A DNA stretch of 64,000 nucleotides from Acanthaster planci (GCF_001949145.1 NW_019091420.1:1104429-1168428), one strand, 5' to 3'; shown: positions 46,401 to 59,395, counted from the first letter of the stretch. Numbers and translations are program-made. The notes: generated from the sequence alone by a model not told the origin.

Positions 46401-49400
46401 AATGCAGCAGTAAGTATTGAAAAGTTAATGAGAAGCAAGATAAAATAAGAGTAAAATGTTGACTATGCAGCTTATTAAAGTGAATCCACCACCACATTGT
46501 GAGTTTTCCAGCAAAAATGAAAAAGAATCTTGCCAAATGGAGAGATGTATACCCAGCAATTCCACGACGCGTGAGCTATTTTGCTCAAGAGCATTATTTC
46601 ACACTTACATTATTTCCTAAATACAAAAGAAAAAACTGACGCCCACGCAAATTCCTGTAAATTAGGCATCGGAGCCTAGTTAGCTTCGCCATGCTGAAAA
46701 AAATGGCCTTCACCAGCGAGTAGTCATCGGTGCCTAGACACACGAGACCACTTTAATATTAGCCCAAGAATACAGAGGAAATCATAGAAAAAGAAACATA
46801 GAGTGGCTTGATATTCAAATAAGCCTGCAGCATGTGAAAGATGAAAAAAAAACTAGTATGTAAATGGGTTTCAAATGAGCAGAAGTATGGTTGATCATGG
46901 TTGACCTACCGGCCTTCTTGCGCTCAATCTTGGCCTTGGTGGCGGACGTGAAGACAGAGAAGGACGTCTTACCAGCCTCCTTGCCAGACTCGGTTGCAGA
47001 CGCCTCTCCTTCCCCGCCTTTCTTCTCTTCCCCTTCCACGCCTCCTTCTTTTTCCTTCTCCGCCCTGTCATCTTTTTCTTTCTCCTCCCCCTCCTCCGCG
47101 GGCGGAGCCACGATGGTGATGGTGGGTTGAGGAGGCAGAGGGTAGACTTCGGCAGTCGTTGTGGTCACAGTGGGGGCACTGGGAAGGCTGCTTGTGGTTG
47201 CCATGGCTGCTTTATCTGCCAGGGCCTTTGCTTTTGCCTCATGGTGCTGCGTCTGGGCATTTTGCTCGTCGACAGCTAAAAACCACATAAAAAACATTTC
47301 TAATGTAACAAAAGATATTTTATATTTGTTTATTCCACATCTAACATATTAAGCATGTTTTCCTTTTTGAAATTAAGAACATGCCTTCTTACAGTTCTCT
47401 GAATGGCTTTTCAAGACTTCTCATGATTTTCAGAAGGGCATTATGGGAAGACCTTGACTTTCCATGTAACGTTTTATAATAAAGTTCCAAATGAATACAT
47501 GTATGATTTCCAGGACTGAATTGAAAATTCTTCAAACATCAGTTCCGCTGCTTTTCCTTCAAGAAACAGATTTGGATGCACTGGTATTTTGACAGATTTC
47601 CAACCCAAATAAGATTTTCTCAATTTTCTCCAAGATTACTGTGTCTTTCTATAAACGGCTGTGCCCTCTGAAGAACAATTCCATGGATAGGGTGAACCTA
47701 TCAGGCTTTCTTCTCTCACTTATCAAGACTTCTTTCTAGATTTCTGTAACTTCCCCAAAACTTCCGCAACAACAGAAACTGCTAGTAAACAATCCAAAGA
47801 GCTTTTTCTTTTCATTTTTACCTTTCTCCGTCTGCTCGATGATTTGCCGCACGGCCTTCTTGAGGCTGTTGGCCCGGGACATCAGGGCGTCACGGGGCTT
47901 AAAGACCTTGCCCGAGGTGGAGGGCCCCGTCATTTGCTCTAGCGTGTCACCGTCGTGCAAGGAGTCCTTGCAGGCCTCATCCAGCGAGGGGCCAGTAACA
48001 GCAGCAGCGGTGGCGGCCGCCATCGTTGGGGGCAGGGTGCCAGGAGGGATGGGCGTGGCTTGAGCCTCATCCTCCAGGGTTTGGAGGAGAAGCTTCAGTT
48101 TCTCGTTCAAAACGGCACACTAGCATGAACAAAGTACATATGAAATATAAATATAACATTGCGGTTTGTGATTGAAATGTCCACAAAATTATTCAAAGTT
48201 TGTGAGATGATCAAGAGATGATTTTATAAAAGTCAAATACTTAAAAGCAATCTTTTTGTAAAAAAAAAAAAAAAAAAGAAAAAAAATGACTGGATCCTAC
48301 AAAATTACTCAAGGCAACTCCCTCAGTCATTTATTTAGTTGCATTAATAAAAAGAGCAAACTGAGCTCTCTTTTTTAAAATATCACTCAGCTTGGCATCC
48401 TGGCCAAACAATGGACACTACATGTCTATGGATGGAAAAATTGTGAGAAAGTGACACTGTGCCGAATGCAAATAAAGGTCTTCAACTCAAAAGTTTGTCT
48501 GGTGACCTATGACTTTTTTTTTTTATGTTGAGTCACAAATGTTTCAAAATCCCTACCTTTTCTTTCATGATTTGTGCATCTCCCGTGGGGCAGCTCTGCT
48601 CATAGGCACGGCCGACCTTCTCCACAAAATCCTTGACCGTCTCGCATAAAACCCTGTAAGAAAGGGATGCCTTTCAATCATGCATATTGCAAGATACAAC
48701 CATCAATGAAATACTTTTGACAGTTGTTTTTCTTGGTTCAAAATGTGGGTCTCCATTATTTCAGTTCTCGTCTCGTTTGTCTGTCACTTTCTCCTTTCTG
48801 TCTTTTGGGTTGTCTGTCTGCTCATGTGTTACTATGTCAAGCTGGCTGTTTTCCTTCACCTTGAGGTACTCTGTACTCTGCTGTCTCTCTACTTGCCAGT
48901 CAACTGCATCTTTGTACTTCTTAAACATTTGCCCATCACAACAGATAAATTTCACCCTTTTTGTTTTAAATATGCTATATTCTTTTTCATCACTCTGGTG
49001 CTTTTTTGTAATTCTAACAGTAACACATTAAGTTGATAACTCTAAAATTTACATGCACTATTGCCTTCTTGCGGCAAGAATGTCTTTTGAAAACACCATT
49101 CTTTCATTTCCCTCTCCTATTTTGCCGTAAAGTTTTCGCAAATACTTTTCACTCGTAATCACACGAGCTTTTGCTACTAAAAGCAGGTGAGCACAATGTG
49201 AAAATACATGTACCTTTGTTATATTTTATACAGCCTATAGCTGAAATACTTGGGCACTGTGATACTTGCAAAGTACTTATGAAGACTTGTAAGTGCTTGT
49301 ATAGCCATTGTGAGTACACTTAAAGTGCTTATGAAATACTTGACTACAACACTTCTGTGTTTCTTATCGATACATACTTGGCTGATGATATGACATCCGT

Positions 49401-52321
49401 GTTCTCGTCACAGTGCAGTATCTTTGTCAGGTGAGCTGCCACTGAGTCCTCGTAGGCGGTGATCATCTCCTTGTCCTTGCTCTCTGCTGAGTCCGAGACA
49501 TCCATGCTGTCTGCCTTGAGGTCCCCGGCCGTGGCACCAGCCGCTGACCGTCTGCTGGTCGGCAGGGGGGACTCTTTGGTGCAGATACTCCACCTGAAGG
49601 AAAAAAGAGTCGAAGGGGGGCTTGACTCCAGAGGTTTAAGAATCAAGCCTTGCGGTGCTGAAATTTATCAGAAGTCATTGATTTTGTAACATCCTTACGA
49701 CGGTTTCTTGACATCTTTGCTCGAATCATCTCTGTTCTTACCTATCAAGCATCTTGGTGCTAGCCCGCTCCAGTTTCTCCAAGATGGTCGGGAGCTGCGT
49801 GTCGTCATCGCAGGCGGTTCCCCAGCCCAGCACACGGGCCAAATCGTTACCCGTACCCAGAGGTAGAACACCTATTTGGCACTGAGCAGAGCAGAGAGGA
49901 GAATACCATCAGTACACCGTAACTACCCGGGTACTTTTGCAGGGAGCCATTTTGAAGGCTCTCCCGTTCACCCATGTCAAATTTTTCGTTCCTTAACCCT
50001 AGCTTGGTTACAACCTCCCCCCCTTCATGCAAGGGAGTCAGGTTGGCGCAGTGATACTTTTCTAACCTTCCACCGCTGCGACCCGGGTTCGACTCTCTTC
50101 TCAGTCGATATGTGGAATGGGTTTCCTGTCTGTACCTACAAAATTAATCTGGGGTTTTCCGCCGAAATCCAAACTGAACCCTACCCTCATCATACTATCA
50201 GCTGTAATCTCAGCTGTATAACCTCACCTTTCCCAAGTTGCTAATGATGGCTCAATGAAAATCATACTACAGATGATGTGTCTACTATCAACAAAGTTTT
50301 CCTTATTATTATAGTGAAATTCAACATTTCCATTGTGTACAACGTGGACAAGTCCACAGTTCTTCCAAAAAATTGAAAATACAGTTTCAACTACAGTGAA
50401 CATTATCCCAGTCAGACATCATTTCAGTGTGATTACTAACAACAGAAAAGCTGATAATCTGAGTTTAATGTAACTCCTCTAACTGGAGGATATTTGATAA
50501 TAACTCAGGTGACACAAACATTCGCTCATCCCATCTCTCCAGGCTAGTCAAGCTGCTGCTACTCAAGTCAAATCCATGAATGTTACTCAAATGAACCCTA
50601 CGCTAGTTGGCCATGGTGAATTGCCAACTTGACAGCCGAACATTTAGTATAAGATTTTGAATGGTAAACTTTCCAGTGCCTTTACCTGTTTATGAAGGTC
50701 CAACTTGTCAATTTCCGATAATACCCAGCCAATGCTGCCATCACCACCGCACACTAAGATCCTGAAGGTGTCAAAGTTCTGAAAGAGCCGCAACCTGCCA
50801 AACAAGAATGAAACAAGACTTCAAGTAACAAATCTACAATGCGACCTTTCCTGAAACATGATATTTAAATGGCAAATGATTGATCCTCACCAACTAAACT
50901 GTTAATTCAGTTTGTGTGGAATTTGATGGAAAAAGGTTGAATATTAATTGAGGAGCAGGTGGTATTATACATGTACGTGTATGTTTCAGAGTAAGATCAA
51001 CTCTACATTTCCACTGGACCCTGCAACTGTGGATTACGCAGCACAATGCACATGGACACCATAGTACATGTACATGTAAAAGTCAACCCTTATGCTAAAT
51101 ATGTGTACATGTATGACTAAACATATCGGTCAATGTATCACTACAGTGAAGTTTCTTTGACAAAGTTTACCAATATTCACGCGTAATTACATGACCATAA
51201 TCATAAAAACAACCATAACCATGACCATGGAAAATACCTTGACAATAATCATAACCATAACCACAACTGTAACTATAACCATGACCATGTCTACAACCAT
51301 AACTTGCTGAAGTGTGAATTACTTTAAGCCACCACGAATGGGAAGCTACCGGTAACATTACGGCATAAAAGTTGTCAAACAGAGGAGCAGGCGGACACAT
51401 ACCCAATATGGGGGCCACTGTTCATCAGGTCAAACACCTGGGCCGGGTTGAGCAGCTGCTTGAAGCGGCGCAGGAACTTGACGCCCTGGTTGTCGCCGCT
51501 ACGTGAGTTGACAAAGACCAGCAGCGGGCTGCTGCAGCCCTGCCGTGTGGCCTGCCAGTAGCCGTCTGAGCTCATGGAGTTGAGGGAGATGGGGGGCAGG
51601 AGCGAGAGCCGGCACTGGCCCAGTGGGCACTTGGCTGGGTACTGGGGCTTGCAAGTCGAGTGGACCTGGTGGAAGGGAAGTTCCAAACAAAGACATTTTT
51701 CATTTTAGCCCTCTCAAATAGGAATGCACTGAATTTCAAAAGTTAACCAAATTTTTAAACTTGTGCTGGTTTGTGTTTACTGAAAATAGTTTAAAAAGTT
51801 TACAATTCAATTATTTTTGGACACAACTCAGAATACAAAACAAGGCTGAAATACACCCTTTTGCCAAGCAGCAGACAAATTGTAATTACGTACTCCTCAA
51901 TTGGCTTCTACTGTCTGCTTCATGTTCTTCAAAATTAACAGCAAAATCAAATTGACTTTGTTAAATCAATGTTTAAATTAATAATTAGACTGTCTGTTAT
52001 TGAGGATTTTCACAATGCTTCAAGATGTACAGGATAAGGCACTCTAAAGTTCAACAGTCGCTAGATTCATGGTAACATTTCACTCATGTTCTTGAGGCCC
52101 GTCTCAAAACGAATTCAAATTGGATTGCTTCGTCAGGTGCACTTGCGGCACCATGAAATTTTGAGCATTATCAAAATGCTGTCATGGGAACTCACCATGG
52201 CCTTACACCAAAGGCACCTCCAATCCTGCAGGCGCAGTACGCTCCCACAGGTCTTGTCACACACTACACACTTGGCACTGACTGGTAGGTTGCCCTCAAG
52301 CCACTGGTGAGGAGTAGATAT
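35395..52321 (-). CDS. DGKD: Diacylglycerol kinase, type II (delta/eta class), 3' 20 exons, 5' part outside window
   Basis: Phosphorylates diacylglycerol to phosphatidic acid at membranes, ending DAG signalling. Exons in transcript order: 52196-52321, 51403-51665, 50686-50794, 49742-49881, 49378-49593, 48557-48653, 47822-48119, 46910-47275, 45596-45715, 42691-42811, 41844-41954, 41075-41276, 40572-40685, 39744-39878, 39420-39547, 38814-38925, 38190-38402, 37318-37453, 36294-36439, 35395-35496. All phases agree, giving 3,255 nt, 1,084 codons plus stop. The order second C1, catalytic half, long linker, accessory half, SAM is the type II architecture; the gene is the likely single ancestor-type orthologue of vertebrate DGKD, DGKH and DGKK, so the symbol is approximate. 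The PH domain and first C1 domain are missing and no exon for them is recognisable up to 64,000. The junction after 45596 uses a GC donor. Confidence 0.93.
36842..36905 (-). mobile_element. tRNA-like element
   Basis: Minus strand CTTGTTGGTAGGACACTGGA then GCGGTTCAAGTCCTGG, A and B box order of a tRNA-derived repeat. In a DGK intron. Confidence 0.4.
38190..42811 (-). CDS. DGKD: DGK accessory catalytic half and following helical region
   Basis: Exons 42691-42811, 41844-41954, 41075-41276, 40572-40685, 39744-39878, 39420-39547, 38814-38925 and 38190-38402. Key stretches are [114 protein letters not shown] and IHKNRAQML, nearly residue for residue the DGK accessory domain. After that come AFENTLKSW and a helical, less conserved region, including [20 protein letters not shown]. 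Confidence 0.95.
40091..40243 (-). mobile_element. tRNA-derived SINE, copy 3
   Basis: Read on the minus strand: GTAGTGGCACTTTCCTCAAC, B box GGCTCAAATCC, then TAGATTGGGTTTTCAGTCCC and TTTTCCTCCCACCTCTGAAA, the same head and body as copy 1. Confidence 0.65.
40268..40400 (-). repeat. Degenerate tandem array of donor-like units in a DGK intron
   Basis: On the DGK strand the unit is roughly ATTGTGAGTACTCAGATA, repeated about six times with variation (GTAAGTACTT, GTGAGTACTC, GTGAGTATTC). Each unit holds a near-consensus splice donor. Related AGTACTTG words are scattered elsewhere, e.g. 49217-49345. Confidence 0.65.
44541..44783 (+). mobile_element. Foldback element family C, copy 1 (about 243 bp)
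   Basis: Starts CCAATTTCATGGCGCTGCTT and ends AAGCAGCGCCATGAAATTGG with the two ends inverted. The interior matches the element at 63068-63316 in the opposite direction. It lies in the long DGK intron between 42811 and 45596. Confidence 0.7.
45596..45715 (-). CDS. DGKD: DGK exon followed by a GC-AG intron
   Basis: The exon ends CTG CCA G and is followed by GCAAGT. The next exon (42811) begins GT ATC AGC and requires a phase 1 junction, which only the GC donor satisfies; the GT four bases further gives the wrong frame. CAG|GCAAGT is the strong consensus of natural GC donors. The acceptor side is preceded by a CCAA tetranucleotide array. Confidence 0.75.
45596..49593 (-). CDS. DGKD: DGK linker between the two catalytic halves
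   Basis: Exons 49378-49593, 48557-48653, 47822-48119, 46910-47275 and 45596-45715. Conserved islands are [70 protein letters not shown] and [10 protein letters not shown], as in human DGK delta and eta. Between them are long polar tracts. Exon 46910-47275 contains a strongly charged low-complexity stretch ([28 protein letters not shown]) that is not part of the vertebrate proteins as I recall them. Exon 45596-45715 codes [15 protein letters not shown], a basic serine stretch that could be a kinase site or 14-3-3-like site, ending ENIAYLPG. Confidence 0.88.
45721..45745 (+). repeat. TTGG tetranucleotide array
   Basis: About six TTGG units. On the DGK strand it is a CCAA array directly before the acceptor of exon 45596-45715, where a pyrimidine tract would normally stand. 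Confidence 0.8.
48260..48289. repeat. Poly-A tract in a DGK intron
   Basis: About 29 nearly uninterrupted A on the plus strand. No SINE body is recognised beside it. Confidence 0.7.
49742..52321 (-). CDS. DGKD: DGK second C1 domain and catalytic domain (first half)
   Basis: Exon 52196-52321 codes [20 protein letters not shown] and then [15 protein letters not shown]; exon 51403-51665 completes the zinc-binding C1 with STCKPQ...CPLGQC. The same exon continues with [34 protein letters not shown] and NSGPHIG. Exon 50686-50794 has the nucleotide-binding loop [17 protein letters not shown]. Exon 49742-49881 has [18 protein letters not shown] and [14 protein letters not shown]. These are the DGK catalytic signature blocks and all glycines of GGDGS and the GTGNDLAR block are present. 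Confidence 0.95.
50037..50165 (+). mobile_element. tRNA-derived SINE, copy 2 (partial)
   Basis: Head GTCAGGTTGGCGCAGTGATA with B box GGTTCGACTC, then TGTGGAATGGGTTTCCTGTC, matching copy 1. It lies in a DGK intron. Confidence 0.7.
51170..51310. repeat. Hexamer-like repeat of ATAACC/ATGACC
   Basis: CATAACCATGACCATG-type words are repeated with variation over about 140 bases, in the DGK intron beside the catalytic exon 51403-51665. It resembles a telomere repeat only superficially. Confidence 0.7.
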
Positions 52322-55300
52322 CTGGGAGCAAGGTTGAATGGAAGACATAGTTAAAGAAACTTGTGGAAGATTTATTCAATTGATGAAGTTGTTCTCGGGC
52401 TAGGGCTTGGGTGATCGGTCAACCCAGGTACATTTGAGAACCTCTACAAAGCATATTTGGCATTTGCCCCTTCATCTCTGTCAGCGGATAGACTCCCAAA
52501 GAATCCAGAAGACTACATGTGAGTCAATTGCCAGCAAGCTTCACACGTGAGTCAGTTGCCAGCAAGCTTTACATGTGAGTCAGGTGCCATCAAGCTTTGT
52601 CCTCTTTATTACCATATTATAACTATTGAGAAGATTTGCCACAAATGCCAGATATAACCTGAAGTAAAAGTGAAGATAAAGGTATGAAACCATGTTCCAG
52701 GTGCTGTGTATTGCATGGATGTTATACTTTGTTTTATTATAGTAAACTGCTAGCTCATTGGTTAATCCCCCTCGAGCAGAAGCATCCCCCTCATCGGTTA
52801 AAAAAGAGCCGCGTTGGTAGGGCATATTCAATTTGTTGCGACCGTGATTCATGCATTTCCTAGTTGTTCATGAACCAGCGTGGTTTAATTCAAACCTACG
52901 GAGCCTCCATTGCTAAGTCAAACAGTGCCCTCTCTTGGTGCAGTCAGAGACTCATCAAGTTCAAAAAAAGACAGCAAACTTGGAGACCATCAGCTAACAG
53001 CTAGTTCTAGTCCGAGTAAACTTCCATGCCAAGATTTTAAAGTCAAATTGAACTTGAATTCTTGTTTCTTGTTTAATGACATGGAAAAAGATAAATAAAA
53101 AGAGAATGTGCATTATGCACACTGCCTGTCAAATTTGATGTCCATTTCGCATTGCCAAAATGCCTACTGAAGTTGTGAAGAAACTTCCTCTTCCGGTGAA
53201 AAAGGAAGGACAAAATTTGCAATTCGGAGGAAGCACGGAAATGATGCAGCCGTCCCCTTAGTAACAGGATCACTCCCGCATGAATGGTACAGCAGTGCTG
53301 CATTCTTCTGATGAATGAATGATGCCCACACGCATGCCTCTTCAGGGTAATCGACATTCATCTCACAGAACACTCTCCACTCTCTGTCGTGGGGAAATTC
53401 CCAATCGGAAGATTTCTAAGAAGCTTTCAATGGGCTGCGGGGAATTCTCGCCGTGGGGCACTGCCACGCCGAAAATTGATGCCCGTCTCCATTATACCAA
53501 GAGCACACTTGGGAGTAATTGTCCTGGTCCATGCTACATGTAGTTCGTGCCAGCATTCATTTCAATAGGCTTTTAATAAAATGCATGGGTCATGCTTGTC
53601 AGTGCGAATCATCAAAAAAGGCTATTATGTGATTCACAAGGTTAGCAGGCAGGATGGTTTATTAAGGCTATGTAGGCCCAATGTATTTGGGCTTACAATG
53701 AAAGCCAATGGAATAAGCTTGTATAAACATCCTGTCCGTCCTTTAGGCAATCAATGCATACATACACGTACATGTACTAGGGACGGTATGCGATAGTTGT
53801 GTTACAATGAGAGCAATGCCGAGCCACTCCTTTACATTCGGGAGGCCAAATTGGGCATCCAAGATGGAAACTCTCACTTCTGTTTGCATGTGTTATCATG
53901 ATGTTAAAAAATTAACTTATGCTTAGCACATGGAAGTGACCATTGCGGGACGCATGCAAAATGCCCTCAAAACCAAAGGAAAGTTATTTGGGAAATACAT
54001 GTACATGTTGAATTTGCCAAACTGAACAAAACATTTATACAAAATTAGAGGAAAATTTGGAGTAAGCCTATTGAAATGAAGCAAACAGGGTAAGCAAAGA
54101 CATTCCCATATCTTTCATTTTCAGTCAGCTGAAAAACAGTGTGTCCGATGGGAGAAATCTTCTAAAACAAGGCAAAGCCACAAATACATGTCACGCTTGG
54201 CTGCCACCTGAAATTACATTTCTCAGAATCTAAAAGGACACGGGCAGGACAGACATGCCACGTATTTCTGAGCTGGATAAAATGAGTATCTTGGGGACAC
54301 CACTGGCAGGGCTTAAAATTGGTCTCGGCAATGGTGGCAGTAAAGAGCTGACCTCAAAAATGTTCAGAAATAGGCCTCCCCAGGATGCGGCAAGACACCG
54401 TTCTTCAAATCCGTGAAAGATTGGTTTTCAAATGCCAAGCCTCTGATGAAAACTACGGAATTCTGATAAACAAGTCAGCAGTTGTGTTAAAGAAAGTTTT
54501 TTTGATATTCCTCCATGGACTGATGTTTCATTGAGGGCCTCTTTGTTTCACTCGGATTCGGATCTCGATCAGAAATCTCAACACTGGTTTGCTCTATCTA
54601 CTGGGTAGGCTCTGGTGTTGGTGAACCAACGTTGGATCACTGATTGCAATCCGGACCCGTGTGAAACAAACAGGCCCTGAACTTTCTACGTGTTTAGCAA
54701 TTCGAAGGAGAAATTACATGTAGAACCTTCCCAGCTGCGATGTATGTGTTCTGGTCTGGCAGGTAAAAAAAACCTGCCGGATTCCAAAGTGCACACGTGG
54801 GAGCATGCCTCACATATTTTGCGGTTGTCGCGTGGGCATATTGATTGGAGATCAGGGCACTAGTGCACAACACAGCGCCAGCCACATGTGGACCTGTGAA
54901 TGGCCGCGAGAGGACTGTATTTCTGGGGAACTGGGGCTGGTCCAACGGTGATCACTCACAGACCTGATGAGGGGTGCATTTCATAAAGAAGAACTTTTCT
55001 GAATGATGACAGTGTGAACTGTCTTCCGTAAAATGCTGCACGGCAATACATGCCGGCAATTTCTCAATGAACTTGGTTCCCTCTCAACAAAAACTCGGTC
55101 ATGCTTCCAAAATCTGGCCTCCAAAAATTTTGCAGATGCTACAATTTAGTAACATTTATCCATACAGAAAGATGTTTGTCTCAAAAAGTGAAAAACTAGG
55201 CAGAGTCTAATCTAGCCACCTACATGTACTCCACTTGTCTCCATAACAGGTAAAAATATTGGACAGTTTTTGCTTGTTAAAAATTGACAAGCCTCATCAG

Positions 55301-58300
55301 ATAGCTCTAAGAGATGCCGGTTTTGAAAAATTGTCCCCGGAGAGGAGGGCAGGTTTAATCCTACGTAACTGGCTGGGAACAGACAGATACTGAAATCCTG
55401 GATGAAAATCTTGATATCAGGTCCATATCTGCCTCGGGCAGAAGCTCTCCCCTATCGGTTGAAAAGAACCACGTTGGTCAGGAGCGTTAATTTTTGTTGG
55501 CAGCCATGCGAGCGTAATGTGCGTATTTCCTAGTTGTTCATGAACCAGTGAAGCTCAATTCCAATCAAAGGAGCCTCCCTTGCCTCTCCTGGTCCTGCTT
55601 GAGGCCCATTACACGCTGACATCTTCAAAATGTTGGGCTTTACCCCCCAACTACTCCTCCAGGTAACTGTGGTTTTAATGAACAGGCACACAATGTTAAG
55701 CAGTCTCCACGCAACACGCATGAAGATGCAAGAGCATCTTACATCAAACTTATCAAGATTTACAAGTAAAAACTAGCAACAAAAGCAATTATCACCTCAA
55801 CGAGGTTAAAAAACTGGACGTCTTCGGAGTTGCCGTAAAACACAACGCAAAAAGCAGACACTGCACAAAATAAGTCCAGGCTACAAACGACAGTCTGTGT
55901 ACTTTTGTCTAATCTGCTATTTCTTTACTCCGACATCATCTGCAGCAGCCATCACAACTGCTGAGCAGCTATAAACCCTGTTGACCCGGGATGCTCCTGG
56001 ATGTGGGGGAATGCGGCCAGGCAGAAGATTCTTGTGGGGAAGGCGGGCTGTGTCCTGCGGTTTAGTATTTCATCATCAAATTCCTGTCCAAGATGTTCTT
56101 GACAGTTTAAAGAGAATGACCCTCTTTTCCTTTAACCTTCTTTAAAAAAATTATTTATGAAAAGATCAATTTCTTGCTGCAAAAGACGGAATTGCAATTT
56201 GATTTACAGATAAACATTACCACACACATAAAAACTTAAAAAAAACACAACAAAATTATTCATTAGAAAGATACATGTACACGGATACAAAAATTGTGTT
56301 AAAAAAATACAACATTATACAAATGAAATACTCATTTCCCCAAGTGTTGATTACAATTAGGTCTTCACACGTGCATTCAACAGTTTTAATAATTCATGGA
56401 ATAGCACTTTGAGAGTACATGTACCTCTCAACCTTTGTCTTGGGTTCAACAAACTGCCGCCTTTGTCTACGAGAGTCCTGACAAAATTCATTCAGTCTCC
56501 CTTACATTTTAGTCTTCTCTCATTTTTTATTCTGATTTTTTTTCTTTAAATCCTATTCAACACATTAACTGGTACCGTACTTACATCCACTTTGGGGAAA
56601 ATAGATCTTTTTCTTGGAATGGATACGAAAAAATGTCATGTTACTTTACTGTCAAAGTTCTATCAAACAATGCCAACATCCTGTCGGCAAAATGAATAGA
56701 ATGGAGACAAACGATGTCTACTAAGGCATCCATGTATTATGTACATTGTCAAACTTGACAATTTGAAGTTTAGGTTAGTTACTCTCTGAAATCCCAGAAA
56801 AGTGCCTTCTGTGGTGGACAGTGAGAAAAGTAATAAAAAAGGCCCTCACTGGAACTGCCAAAGACCTTCTGATAATACAAGTTTGAAAAATAACAACAAT
56901 GTACAACTACATGTACGCTGGTATAGTGTGTGGACATCTGATCGAGGGTAGACACAGAACCAAAGTTTTTGGGACCGAAAATCATCTAGGGTCAACACAC
57001 ATGAATTTGGAATTTTTGGTTACTTTTATGGTCTGAGGGTTGAGGCTACATTTTGGTACCCTTTGCACACTTTTAGAAGGAAGAAAAATGAAATAGACCA
57101 AAAAGAGCCCTTCATTAATTCCAAAAAAAGGGCTTCCTTTTGGTGAGCATGACACCTGGTGATCCCCGCTCACCCCTGATCAACCTTTCAATCTGGTTGA
57201 AGTCTCATCGGAAATTGCAATTGAAGAGATCCCTTCACGACCAGTTCCATGCCATGGGAAGTGTTTGCATAAGAATTTGGATTTATTCAGGAACACTGCA
57301 CTCAAGGATGGAAACACATTCACACAAAATCGGATATTTGATTTTTAGCTTCAGTTACCAACCACCAAAAATCTTTCAGAACAGTATGCTAAAAAATGAG
57401 GACAAGTGCGTGTGACATGAAAAGAAAGCACAGCCGTGGTCTTTAATAGACCATGGACGTTTCATCCCTAAATTGCCCAAACAGTACACTTGGGAACAGT
57501 GATAAATGACAACAATGACTGGATGGCAAAGCAGCGATGCAGCTCCCACCGGATCACTGCTACTCACGACGCAACGCCACTCTCTCATCACGTTTTCTCG
57601 GAATGCGAACAGCCGAGATGGTGTACATAGCTGGAGTCTCAGAGAATTTTTTTTTCCACCGAGCATGAAGCTAAATGTAGCTTCCATTTTTCTCTCTCAG
57701 TTGACTGAGTCAGATTGGGCTGCCAGTGCCACAAAATTAATTGATCATCTACTTGCTGGACGACACTACAGGAAGTGGGATAACACCCCCCCCTCCCCGG
57801 GGAAGGCGTTAGGCTCTCGGATATAGCTCCCATCTGCTGTGGCTGAGAGCTACGTAAATAGCTGCGGTTTTGCCGCCCTCGTTTAAGCACAACTGCGTGT
57901 GCGTGAGATGACGGATCAGGGAGGTTAATGGAAACCCGCACAGCAATTACTCACTATGTATTCAGTACAAGCCTGGATACTTTTTTTCTGCGGATGCTTG
58001 GGATTTTTCTCCGGAATGGTGTAAATATTTGTCCGGTTAGCACTCCAGTGCTGCTGTTCACGATGTTGACTAGAGCGTGTACATGTACATTTCAAAACAG
58101 ATTTTCCATGGTTTCTGCTAAAAGATATTTGAAAAAAATTCTTGACACGCCGCGGCTATTCCAATTTTCCCTGAAGTCAACATGTGTTTCCGGCTTTTTT
58201 TCTTCTAAACAGCATTTTTGTAGTGACATGTGAGAGCACCCTGAACGAACACCTGGATACATCGGTTCCGGCATCTGGACTCTTCATTAACCTGTGCCGC

Positions 58301-59169
58301 AACTACCACGTGCAATGTACACGTATGTGACTGGTGAAGCAACTTGAGGCCCTTGAAATGTTCAGCACTTGAAGCGCTTGGCCTGGAGTTACCAGCGCTG
58401 TGAATACCACAACTGATAACAAAAAGCAATGCTGATATACAGGTAGCACAGCCCTGAAAATACACTTAACCCAAGAAATCTCCAACCCCAGGCTAGCGAA
58501 TAGGGCCTTAATTGCCAGCCTAGGTTTCCCGTCTGCAAACCATATATAGAGTTTTTTTACATGACGTAACATGACGGGCAAAAGCATTTCAGGAAGCGTA
58601 CCATGTCCGTGGAAGCGGGTGCATTTTTGGATCATGTGTATTTCTATTGGCAGTTTCATGTATGCCAGAATGTTACGAGATTTCGAAGGCCCACACATTT
58701 CCATGCACATCCACATACACTGACTGTCAAAAATTACTTAACTGAAAGTCCTCTATAGACAACAACATGTGGGGGGGGTATTATAAGAATAACAAAAATA
58801 TGATTGGCATTTTTAACCTAATTTTGGGATGAACTCAGAAAATTGTTGGTTACCGTTAAGCATCGCTGAACCCAACATTATCCAACAGTGGGTGCTCTCT
58901 GTTGATGCTAGCAGTGAACCAACCGCCTTTTGGTCTAGCTGTTGGATTGTCGTGTTCAGCGCGGCTCACACCTTCATACCTGTTGCTGTTGGATGTGGTT
59001 GGATTCAGCAGGGCCGCAGCACAATTACAGTAGCAGGGTTTAGGGTTCATACAAGTACTGTAGTGAGTGCACGTGAAAGCACAGCACTGACCATTTAGCT
59101 GTCCCAGCAGGGCCCACAGGCATTTCAAACTCTGACAATTAATGCTGGTTTACATGTACATGTATACTG

Positions 59170-59395
59170 TACATCTCAAAAAAAGTTAAGGACCACTTTT
59201 TTCCTAACTCATATTTTTTTTCAAGTAATAAATGGGGTCTAGTTCTTTCCTTTTTCTGTTTGTCTAGATGGTGTTCTCATTGGAATAAAAATTTAAAAAT
59301 GTTTCATAACATCAAATGTACATTTTCAGTAGTGAACTATCTGATATAAAAAAGTACACACAGAAAGTAGTCCTTAACTTTTTTGGAGTTGTGTA
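59170..59395. mobile_element. Mariner-like MITE (about 226 bp)
   Basis: The ends carry inverted AAAAAAGTTAAGGACT/CC next to TA dinucleotides, the pattern of Tc1/mariner elements. There is no transposase frame, so it would be non-autonomous. Element class is inferred from the TA borders only. Confidence 0.5.

Noticed and set aside
51170-51310. Possible telomere-like repeat near a telomerase gene
   Set aside because: The unit is a variable ATAACC/ATGACC; it is not TTAGGG/CCCTAA and is in a DGK intron 25 kb from TERT.
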